Origin: Paralichthys olivaceus
Taxonomy: Eukaryota > Chordata > Actinopteri > Pleuronectiformes > Paralichthyidae
Direction: 5' to 3'
DNA: 64,000 bases
Assembly (NCBI RefSeq): GCF_024713975.1
Contig: NC_091112.1
Location: forward strand, 82,001-146,000
Shown: one piece after another, positions 1-13,445 of the stretch
Numbering within the stretch: the first letter of the stretch is position 1
Layout: every line of letters begins with the position of its first letter
Made by a program: the position numbers and the translations under genes
The notes under the pieces: model-generated
What the model was told of the DNA's origin: nothing
Database searches by the model: none
The model's input: the letters and a program-made list of their open reading frames with translations, nothing else

Positions 1-175
1 TCAGGGTCAAACCTCAGCTCTGTTCTTCTTATAAAACTCAACAAGAAATAAAAACACGTTTCAATTTAGAAACGCTTTGGTTTTATTAAAAGGTTAAAGG
101 TCAAACACTTTTAAGAGACTGATACATTGACTGCTTTTATTCTGGATGTATCTGTGTGTGTGTGTGTGTGTGCAG

Positions 176-1114
176 ATGTTCGGCAGCTGGAACTTTCTGG
201 TTGGTTACTCTGATAGTGAATTATTCAACAACATCCTGAAGGTCACCGACAGCTCGACGGTACAAATAAAAAAAAACAGCGATGGCGTACTCAAATTTTC
301 TGAGTACAACAAGATGTGAGTCCACATGAGAAATTTCAGCTTTTTATTATATTCAAACAATAACTGAACACCTTTAAATAAAGCATGTGACAGGATGTGA
401 GGAACCTGCATCGACAGAATATCAACTCACTTCTTCCTCTTTTTAAAGGAATGGAAAATGCATCAGCTCGGTAGCTAACGTGACAGTCGACGGTGACACG
501 GCAACAGTGTCGTGTAAGTTTCAACACTGGAGAAGGAGAGAGGGCGACTGATTGTTTCTATGGAAAAAAAGTTCTCGAACTTGATTTATGAAGATGATGA
601 CGAAGATGGTGGTGATGATGATGATGATAATGAAGATGTCTGTGTGTGTCCTCAGCGATGAACGTCACGTCTGTGTTCCACGTGTTATCGAGCAGTGACG
701 ACTGTTTGGTCTTCAACATCAACAGCACCGTCGGGGACATAGATCAGATCATGAGCGTCCTGAACATCAGCGTCTCTGGAGGCGAGGAGGCGGTGGTTCG
801 CTCTCTGTATCTGATGGGTAGGAAGCTGGAGGTCAGATATAGGAAATGACTCTGTCATTATCTGAAACCTTGATGGATGTTGGGTGTGTTTGTTTGCAGG
901 CCGGGAGTCGACAGTGAAGGATTCAGACCTGGAGCATTTCAAGCATCAGGCGATCTGCCTCGGCTTCTCCAGAGAACCAGACTTCTACCACGACTCAAAG
1001 AAAGGTGCGTCCCCCTGTAGCCTCACACATTAAACTCTGATATCACCAGCTCACATGACTCTTCTCTCCGCAGAGTTCTGCACCGAAGCAGAATCCATCA
1101 AGATTTTCTCCTGA
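176..1114 (+). CDS. PSTBP/TBT-bp-type lipocalin-like protein, copy 1 (first exon outside window)
   Basis: Exons 176-315, 449-513, 656-817, 900-1004 and 1074-1114 join in frame to 170 residues plus a TGA stop. All introns are GT-AG. The first exon, expected to carry the signal peptide, is not in bases 1-175, so the gene is cut by the window edge. The protein starts with a lipocalin-like G-x-W motif (MFGSWN), has four N-glycosylation sequons (NVT, NVT, NST, NIS) and cysteines at GKC, DDC, AIC and EFC. Intron positions and phases (0,2,1,1,1) equal those of the next gene, so the two are tandem duplicates. The family is that of pufferfish saxitoxin/tetrodotoxin-binding protein and flounder TBT-binding protein, secreted plasma glycoproteins that bind small hydrophobic or toxic ligands. 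The family call rests on recalled similarity; the ligand of this protein is unknown. Confidence 0.75.
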
Positions 1115-1624
1115 AGAAGAAACTCGACGGTCGTCAGTATTTCAGACTGAACAACAGGAAGTAAAGACACAGATGTCTCCAAACATCAAACCTGTCCTCT
1201 GTGATTTTATTTCATTATTTACTTGAAATAAAAGTTCGTCACTGCAAAACTTCATGTGAAAGTTTCCTTCAGGATCACAGTCAATTCAGCTGCTTTTATT
1301 TTGAAAGAGCAGGAGCTGATCAATAAATATTTAGAGTTAGAAATTAGCTTCTTAAATTTAGCTTTAATTTAGTTTTTATTAAAGTGAATTTTAAAAAGTT
1401 TAAATTGATTTTTATTTTTGAATTCATTCAATTATTTTAAATGATGTTATTTCTGTAAGAAAAGTTTAAAATAAAAAGTTAAAATCGGGTTTTAGACATA
1501 AAACAGGAAATTAGTGACACAGAGTGAAAATGAAAAAAAGAAAGTTAAATCTGATCAGAATGTGAACAGATGTTCTGATCAGAGTCCAGATGTGACGCAG
1601 ACAGGATCCGAGTCAACAACAGTG

Positions 1625-1667
<43 letters not shown>

Positions 1668-1815
1668 CGGACAGACGGGGGCCGACCAGCAGGGGCCAAC
1701 TGGGGCCAGCGGAGCAAGGGGGCGAGGCCTGCAGGGGCCAACTGGGGCCAGTGGGGGCCAGGGACCTAATATCCTCACCAGCCTCCCTTCTCTCACACTT
1801 TTGTCTCGGTGCACG
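1115..1815. other. Spacer between the two lipocalin genes, with (CA)n and GGGGCC-rich repeats
   Basis: The first part is AT-rich 3' flank with no gene. Bases 1627-1664 are a (CA)n tract. Bases 1674-1772 are a G/C-rich minisatellite in which the 18-base block GGGGCCAACTGGGGCCAG occurs twice (about 1693 and 1735). It ends about 45 bases before the start codon of the second lipocalin gene, so it lies in that gene's 5'UTR or core promoter. Confidence 0.6.
1227..1232 (+). terminator. Poly(A) signal of lipocalin copy 1
   Basis: AATAAA lies about 115 bases after the stop codon of the first lipocalin gene, a normal 3'UTR distance. Confidence 0.6.
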
Positions 1816-3693
1816 ATGACTCATGTTGAGAAGTTGCTGCTGGCGGTGGCGGTGCTGGCGTTGGGCTCCAACGCAGCAGCGGTGGTGGAGGAATGTAACA
1901 GTCTGAAGAAAGCGCTGCCGACAGACGACCTGCACAAGGTGAGTCGTGGTCCTGAGCTCTGGATTCTTCAGGTGATCCTGACGTCTCTGAAGCAGCTGCT
2001 TCAGGAACATGTCAGAACATCCAGATCAGAGGTGGCGCTAAAACATGTTTCTCCATTAACATGATTGTTATGTTAAGTTACAGCTTCAGACTGAACTCAG
2101 GTCTCTGGATCTTCTCTGGAGGACCAACTCAAATGTCAGAGTGAGACTCAGTTTGTCTGTCTCCTCCTTCACTCCTGTATAAAGTCTAAATCCAGAAGAA
2201 GTGTGGACTCAGCAGAGCGTCCTCCACTGAGTCGCTGGGAGGGAGTGGGGGGGGGTGATGAGCTTCTTTCTTCTAACACGAAACAAACATGAAGACGTGA
2301 AAACAGTTTGTGGTGATAAGAGCTGACGACGGTGTCAGGTGATGTAAACATGATCACATGATCTCTGCAGCAGAGTTAATATGTCACTTCTCTCTCTCTC
2401 TCTCTCCGTCTCTCTTTCTGTCCTGTCTCACTGTCTGACTCTCTCTCTCTCTCTCTTTCTCTCTCCCTCTCCGTCTCTCTCTCTGTGCTGTCTCTCTGTC
2501 TGTCTCTGTCTGTCTCTGTCTCTCTCTCACTCTGTCCCTGCAGATCTTTGGGGACTGGGTTCTGGTCTGGTCCATCACTGATATTCCAGGGGGTTGGGAC
2601 ATCTTTCCTAACATCACCAGTTCCCACGTCGAGCTGCGACTCTTTGCTGACAACAAAACCATCGAGTTCAACGAGAGAAACCTTCACTCGTGAGTTAAAA
2701 TTCTGATCCTGATTCTGATCCTGATCCTGATCCTGATCCTGATCCTGATCCTGATTCTGATCCTTATCCTGTTCCTGATCCTGATTCTGATCCTGATTCT
2801 GATTCTGATCCTGATCCTGATCCTGATTCTGATCCTGATCCTGATTCTGATTCTGATTCTGACCCTGATTCTGATCCTGATCCTGATCCTGATTCTGATT
2901 CTGATTCTGATCCTGATCCTGATCCTGATCCTGATCCTGATTCTGATTCTGACCCTGATCCTGATCCTGATCCTGATCCTGATCCTGATCCTGACCCTGA
3001 CCCTGATCCTGATTCTGACACAAGAGGGTTCATATTATTTTATTTTGAACAGGCTCTTGTCCGGTCATCAGTAAAGACCTGTTGTGTTTCGTGTTATTTT
3101 CAGGGATGACTCATGTTCCAACTACATCCTCAACATGTCGTCGTCCTCTGTGGCCTCAGACCGCCACACGCTGAACACCCTCGCCGCCAGTGAGTGCAGC
3201 TGCAGAGAGACAAAACATTTTAGTGTGAGGAGTTGAACAGTTGGTCGTTGTCTTTTTCGACTTGATTCTGAAAGAAAAACGACCAAGACAAGAAAAAATT
3301 AAAGTAAAGTAGGTGTTACTGCTGCGTTGTTTTGATCAAAACAACTGAAAAATACATCAACCAAAGTACAAGTACAGTAAACGACAGTATACACTGCAGA
3401 GTAACAGAGAACACGTTAAAGTACAAGTATAATGTCAAAGTTATTTATAATAAAATTCAGAATGTGTGTGTGTGTGTGTGTGTGTTAGCGGTGGAGAAGG
3501 ACGGAGTTGTGCAACCCTTTAATGACACAGGTGACCTGGATTTGTACGAGAGCGGCTCAGACAGTCTGGTGGTGATCTACACGAGCAAAGATGGACACTT
3601 CCTGTTGATCTACAGTAAACACACACACACAGTAACACATGCATTGTTATCAAGAATAAACTTTTTTGTTGAAGTTCTGTTTTTAATGTTTGC

Positions 3694-3726
<33 letters not shown>

Positions 3727-4074
3727 GGAGGGTCATCACTCAAATGTTGATCAGTTGAAAGCTTCTCACTCTGAACACAAGAAACGAGCCGAGTGTCTCG
3801 GATTCACTGTCGACAAAGAGTTCATCTATGACGGAGTCTCAGGTCTGATTATTACTATTATTGTTAGTATTAATGTTCATATTGTTGTTCTTATTAGTAG
3901 CAATATTAGTAATACAAATAACAATAATGATAATAAATTATTGTTATTAATGTTGTTATTATTATTGTTGTTGTTGTTGTTGTCACCGTTACCAGTATTG
4001 TTCTTCTCTTCCTCGTCCTGTCAGATTTCTGTCATAAGAAATCATCTGGAGAGCTGAAAGACGATGAATCCTGA
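1816..4074 (+). CDS. PSTBP/TBT-bp-type lipocalin-like protein, copy 2 (complete)
   Basis: Exons 1816-1938, 2544-2689, 3104-3189, 3489-3614, 3723-3842 and 4025-4074 give 651 nt, 216 residues plus TGA. The ATG at 1816 opens a clear signal peptide (MTHVEKLLLAVAVLALG), so the protein is secreted. The G-x-W motif follows (IFGDWV, start of exon 2). Sequons NIT, NMS and NDT predict N-glycosylation. Cysteines occur at EEC, DSC, ECLGF and DFC. The acidic, lysine-rich tail (SSGELKDDES) is typical of the group. Six exons with phases 0,2,1,1,1 match copy 1 exactly, while the proteins have diverged a good deal. Probable role: plasma carrier of hydrophobic or toxic ligands such as tributyltin or guanidinium toxins in relatives. 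That role is inferred from the family and not visible in the sequence. Intron 2 is filled by a hexamer minisatellite. Confidence 0.83.
2385..2535. repeat. (CT)n / TCTG polypyrimidine repeat in intron 1 of lipocalin copy 2
   Basis: Nearly pure CT and TCTG runs lead directly into the 3' splice site at 2543 and probably supply its polypyrimidine tract. Confidence 0.8.
2701..3020. repeat. Hexanucleotide minisatellite (TGATCC/TGATTC)n
   Basis: About 53 copies of a 6-bp unit, mostly TGATCC with TGATTC and TGACCC variants, start 12 bases after the donor of exon 2 and fill most of intron 2 of lipocalin copy 2. A long open frame on the other strand is a by-product of the 6-base period. Confidence 0.95.
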
Positions 4075-4119
4075 GTGAGGAACAAACTGTTAAATCATCA
4101 AGAGCCGACATGAATCATG

Positions 4120-4125
4120 AATAAA
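4120..4125 (+). terminator. Poly(A) signal of lipocalin copy 2
   Basis: AATAAA lies 46 bases after the stop codon; a second AATAAA follows about 115 bases further on. Confidence 0.55.
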
Positions 4126-4308
4126 ATGAAAGCAAATCAACATGATGTAAACACATATGTACATCATGAGTCCAGTTTGTAAACATGTGGTGAGATCCAG
4201 ATGTTTAGTAGCTCTGATTATTAAAACATGTGTGAATAAACCAATTCATACAAACCTTTTAAACTCCATGTTTCATGTTTTTACATTCAGTGTCTGACCA
4301 TTTACACT

Positions 4309-6103
4309 GATCTGTATCACACCTGTATCACACCTGCATCACATCTGTATCACACCTGTATCACATCTGTATCACACCTGCATCACATCTGTATCACATC
4401 TGTATCACACCTGTATCACATCTGCATCACATCTGTATCACACCTGCATCACATCTACATCACACCTGTATCACACCTGTATCACATCTGTATCACACCT
4501 GCATCACATCTGTATCACATCTGTATCACACCTGTATCACATCTGCATCACATCTGTATCACACCTGCATCACATCTACATCACATCTGTATCACACCTG
4601 TATCACATCTGTATCACACCTGCATCACATCTGTATCACATCTGTATGACACATGCATCACACCTGTATCACACCTGTATCACATCTACACCACATCTGT
4701 ATAACACCTGTATCACATCTGCATCACATCTGTATCACACCTGCATCACATCTACATCACACCTGTATCACATCTGTATCACATCTGTATCACACCTGTA
4801 TCACATCTGTATCACATCTGTATCACACCTGCATCACATCTGTATCACACCTGTATCACATCTGTATCACACCTGCATCACATCTGTATCACATCTGTAT
4901 CACACCTGTATCACATCTGTATCACACCTGCATCACATCTGTATCACACCTGTATCACATCTGTATAACACCTGTATCACATCTGTATCACATCTGTATC
5001 ACACCTGTATCACATCTGCATCACATCTGTATCACATCTGTATCACACCTGTATCACATCTACACCACATCTGTATAACATCTGTATCACACCTGCATCA
5101 CATCTGTATCACATCTGTATGACACATGCATCACACCTGTATCACACCTGCATCACATCTGTATCACATCTGTATCACATCTACATCACACCTGTATCAC
5201 ATCTGTATCACATCTGTATCACACCTGTATCACATCTGTATCACATCTGTATCACATCTACACCACATCTGTATCACACCTGTATCACACCTACATCACA
5301 CCTGTATCACACCTGTATCACATCTGTATCACATCTACACCACATCTGTATAACATCTGTATCACACCTGTATCACATCTGCATCGCATCTGTATCACAC
5401 CTGTATCACATCTACACCACATCTGTATAACATCTGTATCACACCTGCATCACACCTGTATCACATCTGTATCACACCTGTATCACATCTACATCACATC
5501 TGTATCACATCTGTATCACATCTACACCACATCTGTATCACATCTGTATCACATCTGTATCACACCTGTATCACATCTACACCACATCTGTATCACATCT
5601 GTATCACACCTGTATCACATCTACATCACATCTGTATCACATCTGTATCACATCTACACCACATCTGTATCACACCTGTATCACATCTGTATCACATCTG
5701 TATCACACCTGTATCACATCTACATCACATCTACATCACATCTGCATCACATCTGTATCACATCTACATCACATCTGCATCACATCTGTATCACATCTAC
5801 ACCACATCTGTATCACATCTACACCACATCTGTATCACATCTGTATCACACCTGTATCACATCTACATCACACCTGTATCACATCTGTATCACACCTGTA
5901 TCACATCTGTATCACATCTGTATCACATCTACACCACATCTGCATCACATCTGTATCACACCTACATCACACCTGTATCACATCTACATCACATCTGCAT
6001 CACATCTGTATCACATCTACATCACACCTGTATCACATCTACATCACATCTACACCACATCTGTATCACATCTACACCACATCTGTATCACATCTGTATC
6101 TGT
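4309..6103. repeat. 11-bp minisatellite (CTGTATCACAC family)
   Basis: About 160 tandem copies of an 11-bp unit, CTGTATCACAC or CTGTATCACAT, with CTGCATCACAT, CTACATCACAT and CTACACCACAT variants. The array lies between the second lipocalin gene and psmb4. Open frames in it (His-Ile/Leu-Thr-Ser repeats) are frame artefacts of the repeat. Confidence 0.97.
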
Positions 6104-6510
6104 ACTAGTTATTTAAGAACAATTCTCACTAAACACAAAACAGCCTCCACTAAGTTACACACTGAGAGAAAACAACCTGCTGTGTCAACACTGCTAATGA
6201 CAACAATAAGTCACTTAACACGTGTGTTTACTAAGTTAAACATCTGTCAGCATTATAAAGTAAAGTTATGGAACTGCTCCGAAATACTTTATATATTTTC
6301 CCCATGCACAAGCGATGAAAACTTAACACAGGCTGAAAGTAGCAAGTTATCATTATTGCTGATGTTAATAAACACAAAACCTGTTCAAGATTCAAGGTTC
6401 AAGGGTTTCTTGTTATATGCACAACTATTACATTTGGGAATGTATCTTTATCATAGATCTTTATATACACTTTACACTTTTGATTCCAACCAGCAGGGGC
6501 GGTAAACCTA
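6104..6510. other. Intergenic sequence upstream of psmb4
   Basis: No coding exon seen. Bases about 6385-6440 resemble the dispersed teleost 'attcaag...ttgtcatatgcac' type repeat, but too little is present to name the family. Confidence 0.4.
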
Positions 6511-6517
6511 CGCCCTC

Positions 6518-6557
6518 TGACGTCAAACGGTTTGGCTAAGAAGACGCGGTGACGTAA
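6518..6557 (+). promoter_or_regulatory. psmb4: psmb4 core promoter with two CRE-like sites
   Basis: The perfect CRE palindrome TGACGTCA (6518-6525) and the variant TGACGTAA (6550-6557) lie 59 and 27 bases before the psmb4 start codon. No TATA box is seen, as expected for a housekeeping gene. Use by CREB/ATF factors is inferred. Confidence 0.5.
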
Positions 6558-6576
6558 CTTCCGTCAGAGATTCAAC

Positions 6577-9996
<3,420 letters not shown>

Positions 9997-10089
9997 AGAC
10001 GAGAAGCAACTGATGAAGACCAGATTTTTCTCTGCTCTCTGTCCCACCTGAAGTTTTGTGATGTTGGTTGTCTCTTTTGTATAATGGAA

Positions 10090-10095
10090 AATAAA
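10090..10095 (+). terminator. psmb4: Poly(A) signal of psmb4
   Basis: AATAAA lies 94 bases after the psmb4 stop codon. Confidence 0.7.
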
Positions 10096-10099
10096 TGTC

Positions 10100-10500
10100 A
10101 TAAATCTAAATGTGCTTTTCTTGTTTTACTTCTGAACACATAAATGTGATCACAGCTTGAAGCATTCAAACTGTGCACATCACACCATATCCTATATGAT
10201 CTACAGATATATTATTCTATATTATATACATTGGAAAATATATTTATTTAAAAGTTTGATCGTGTTGGATCTCTCGAAACAGTTACAATATATTAACAAT
10301 AAAGACAAGTGAAAAAAGTTGATATTCCCCGAGAGATTCAAGATAAAGTAGAAATGTGACCAAATGTATAAGAAAAGAACTTGGTCTAATAATCCATGTG
10401 TTAGTACTGCGAGTCTGTCATTGAATCACATGTAACATGTTTAATTCATGGTTACATGTTAATCCACACGGTCTGTTGCTATGCAGACTTCACAAGATTA
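10100..10500. other. Spacer psmb4-rfx5
   Basis: AT-rich unique sequence; no exon, repeat or RNA gene seen. Confidence 0.5.
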
Positions 10501-10514
10501 ACTCATCTGTTCTG

Positions 10515-11330
10515 TAACTGGGCAGACCAGCATCACGCGTCCAATCACAATAATCCCTGTCAGAAAAATACTTCTGCTCGACAAATGGAGTTTCAGCCGC
10601 TTTTGGTCTCCGGGTAAGTTTGTGACAGCGCACCAATCAGAATAGACGTCGGCTTTGTAGTCAGGCAGACATAGCAGAGTCGTCCAATCACAAAAAGACC
10701 AGAGGGGATTTTAGCAGTAGCTTGTGTCAGGTACTTTGTTTTTCTTTTTAAAATAATGACTTTAATCAGCTGATCACCATCGATCAGCTGTTTGTGTTGA
10801 AACGCGTCTGAAAACAGGTGAACATCTGTTACAGCTCATGCTAATGCTACTGCTAGGACAGAGCCAACAGCTAGGCTAGTCAACTAGCATCTCGGGTTAG
10901 CAGCTAGCTTCTAGCTTCCCGGTAAAAGGTCGAGTTAACGAGTTCTCCGGTAGAACCGGTTCTCTCCGTCTCGAACCCGCGGGCTCGTCTTCCTTTGTCG
11001 AAGCCCGCTGACGTGTCGTGGTGCCGGTGTGTGCAGCTAATGCAGCGGGCGCGTGTGGTTTGTTCGCGGGGCTCTGACATGTTGTCGTGTCGGTGTGTTC
11101 ATAGTAAATGTCAGACACATGACCACCGGCGCTGGAGACACACCGGACACACACCAGCCGTCAGGCGGAACACACACCGGCCCCGCGGTCACAGCACAGC
11201 CGCTGACGCGTTCACATCTCCGGGTAACTGCAGCAGTGAGTGGAGCCGGTAGCGGGCTGTGTTCGGCTCCCCTCGAACACGCCTCCCGCCCCGCTACAAA
11301 CGGGAACGTTTAACGGCACCGTGACAGCCG
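10515..11330 (+). promoter_or_regulatory. rfx5: Probable rfx5 promoter and 5'UTR region with duplicated CCAAT module
   Basis: Three CCAAT boxes (10541, 10633, 10684) precede a CpG-rich stretch (about 10900-11330). Two of the boxes sit in similar contexts: a GGCAGAC block, about 18-20 bases, then CGTCCAATCACAA or GTCCAATCACAA (10521-10550 and 10664-10695). This suggests a duplicated promoter module. A noncoding first exon of rfx5 probably lies here, since the first coding exon begins with a 3' splice site at 13412; its exact ends cannot be read. Confidence 0.4.
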
Positions 11331-11659
11331 CCATGTGTCACTACCCGGCAGCCATAGGGCCTGTTTCGTAAACCCGCTGAACCATATGAACCATGTGAGG
11401 CTCCGGTAGATCTGCTGCTGCACCGGGACAGAGGCGGGAGAGACCCGGCGCTCAGGGTGTCTGTCTGGGGTCAACTGACACACAGAGTCCCGGTTCGTCC
11501 CCGGTTCATCTGACACACTGACCCTTCCATTCACGTGTCCACTTGAAGTGACAGATTCCTTCTGTCTTAGTAAATCTACTAAAAGAGATCACGGGCCCTT
11601 AAACTGTTCTTATACAGGAGCCCAAACAGAGAGCGGCCCCTGAATCAATCCATCTACAG

Positions 11660-12550
11660 AGGAGGTGACTTAGTTAGTTAGTTAGTTAGTTAGTTAGTAC
11701 GCTGGGTAGTCGGTCAGTCAGTCAGTAACTAGCTGACCGACTACCTAACATACTACCCAATGTACTGACTGACTAACTTACTAACTAGTCAGTAAGTTTT
11801 AAGGTCAAGACTGTACTAACTGACCAATGTACTAACTTACTGACTATCTACCCAATGTACCGACTAACGAACTTACTAACCAACCCTCTATGTAAAGTGC
11901 CTTGAGATAATGTATATTATGATTTGGCGCGATACAAATAAAATTGAATTGAATTAGTTTGTTAGTACTTAGTTAGTCAGTCAGTTAGTTAGTTTGGTAA
12001 GTTAGTCTGTCACTTACTATGTTAGTCAGTTACTACTTTAGTTATTCAGTTAGGTAGGTAGTTAGTCAGTTACTACGTTAGTTATTCAGTTAGGTAGGTA
12101 GTTAGTCAGTTACTATGTTAGTTATTCAGTTAGGTAGGTAGTTAGTCAGTTACTATGTTAGTTGTTCAGTTAGGTAGGTAGTTAGTCAGTTACTATGTTA
12201 GTTGTTCAGTTAGGTAGTTAGTAAGTTAGTTTAAGTTACGAACTACCTTATTGAATAACTAACATAGTAACTGACAGACTAACTTACCAAACCAACTAAC
12301 TTACCAACTGACTACGTAACCTACGTAAGTTAGTTAGGTCGTTAGTAAGTTAGTCTGTCTGTTACTATGTAAGTTATTCAGTTTGGTAAGTTAGTCTGTA
12401 AGTTACTACGTTAGTTATTCAGTTAGGTAGGTAGTTAGTCAGTTACTATGTTAGTTATTCAGTTAGGTAGTTAGTAATTTAGTTAGTCAGTTACTATGTT
12501 AGTTATTCAGTTAGGTAGTTAGTCAGTTAGTTAGTCAGTTACTACTTTAA
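11660..12550. repeat. Degenerate TTAG/TCAG-based repeat region
   Basis: Runs of TTAG and TCAG tetramers grade into a longer unit of roughly 57 bases (repeating GTTAGTCAGTTACTATG and TTATTCAGTTAGGTAG) between 12000 and 12540. Complementary TAAC/TGAC-rich segments at about 11730-11880 and 12240-12320 give the region inverted-repeat character. Confidence 0.8.
11882..11958 (+). mobile_element. 3' tail of a LINE/SINE (GTGCCTTGAGATAATG type)
   Basis: The segment resembles the common teleost retroposon tail 'gtaaagtgccttgagataatg...ttggcgc.atacaaataaaattgaattg'. A second, reverse-oriented copy lies at about 34690-34765. I assign it only broadly, to a non-LTR LINE or SINE tail. Confidence 0.6.
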
Positions 12551-12597
12551 ACTCTTCATAGAGGTGGAGGCTCTGGGTCTGTTCAGTAACATATACC

Positions 12598-12622
12598 ATC
12601 TATATATATATAATCTATAGAT

Positions 12623-12661
<39 letters not shown>

Positions 12662-12908
12662 TGTACTATTATTCTTATATACTGTCTAGCAATAACATTA
12701 CCATCATATCATCAGTACTATTACCATCATATTGCCACTGCACTACTTGTCTGCCTATTCATCTTGTGTTTCTGTTTTTGTTCTTTCTACCTCAATGTTT
12801 TGTTTTGTTCTATTGTATTGTGTTTTGTTGTGTTCTGATACACGAGCTGCTATGACGACTTCATTTCCCTCCAGGGATGAATAAAGTAATCTATCTATCT
12901 ATCTATAT
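12598..12908 (+). mobile_element. (TA)n tract and truncated LINE 3' end with (TCTA)n tail
   Basis: A (TA)n run at 12603-12660 is followed by about 250 bases ending in 'ttccctccagggatgaataaagtaatctatctatc'-type sequence. That is the usual 3' end of Rex-like fish LINEs, which end in (TCTA)n. No reverse transcriptase frame is present, so this is a 5'-truncated copy. Confidence 0.55.
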
Positions 12909-13412
12909 TCCATGCTGGGAATTATTGTTATATCCAGTTGACCAATCAGATTGAAACATACCAGGTGTCTCAGGATAAAAAAAATCAAATTTTATTAAGA
13001 TAATACAATCTTAACAATAATTATTCATCTTAATTGATTAAACTTTAATTTGTCAACAGCCACCCATTTACATTAGAATCATATAAAAACAAATACAGTG
13101 CGAGGATCTGTCGTCTTTGAGCTCGACAGCTGTCAACGTGTCACGATAAGACTGGCCTGCAGGAAGAACTCTCTGTGTTCCACGTGTTGTTTATGTCACA
13201 GGTGCTTGTTTTTGTGTTATTGTTGAATGAGTTGAAATCAACCATCGACTCCCTCGATTGTTTGAGTCATGGATGTGGTGTCTGTTGTTCTAGATTCAAG
13301 GTTAGTTACTCCGTTTCCTGAGCTTTCAACCACGTCAGTATAAACAGGTTGGTGTTATAAATAATAGTATTTAGGAATAGTAATGTGTGTTTTTTTTTCT
13401 ATCTGTCTCCAG

Positions 13413-13436
13413 ATGTTGGTTCTCAGCATCGGTTAG
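13413..13436 (+). promoter_or_regulatory. rfx5: Short uORF in the rfx5 leader
   Basis: The exon carrying the rfx5 start begins at 13413 directly with ATG, opening a 7-codon frame (MLVLSIG, stop TAG) that ends 9 bases before the main ATG. If exon 1 does not change its reading, it could lower translation of RFX5. The effect is inferred. Confidence 0.45.
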
Positions 13437-13445
13437 TTGGTCCAG

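Noticed and set aside
2376-3033. Minus-strand Asp-Gln / Gly-Ser repeat frames
   Set aside because: Translation of the hexamer minisatellite inside an intron of the opposite-strand lipocalin gene.
4646-5430. Long open frames of His-Ile-Thr-Ser repeats in the 11-bp array
   Set aside because: Open in several frames because the 11-bp unit has no stop in its common variants; no start context or splice sites; pure repeat.
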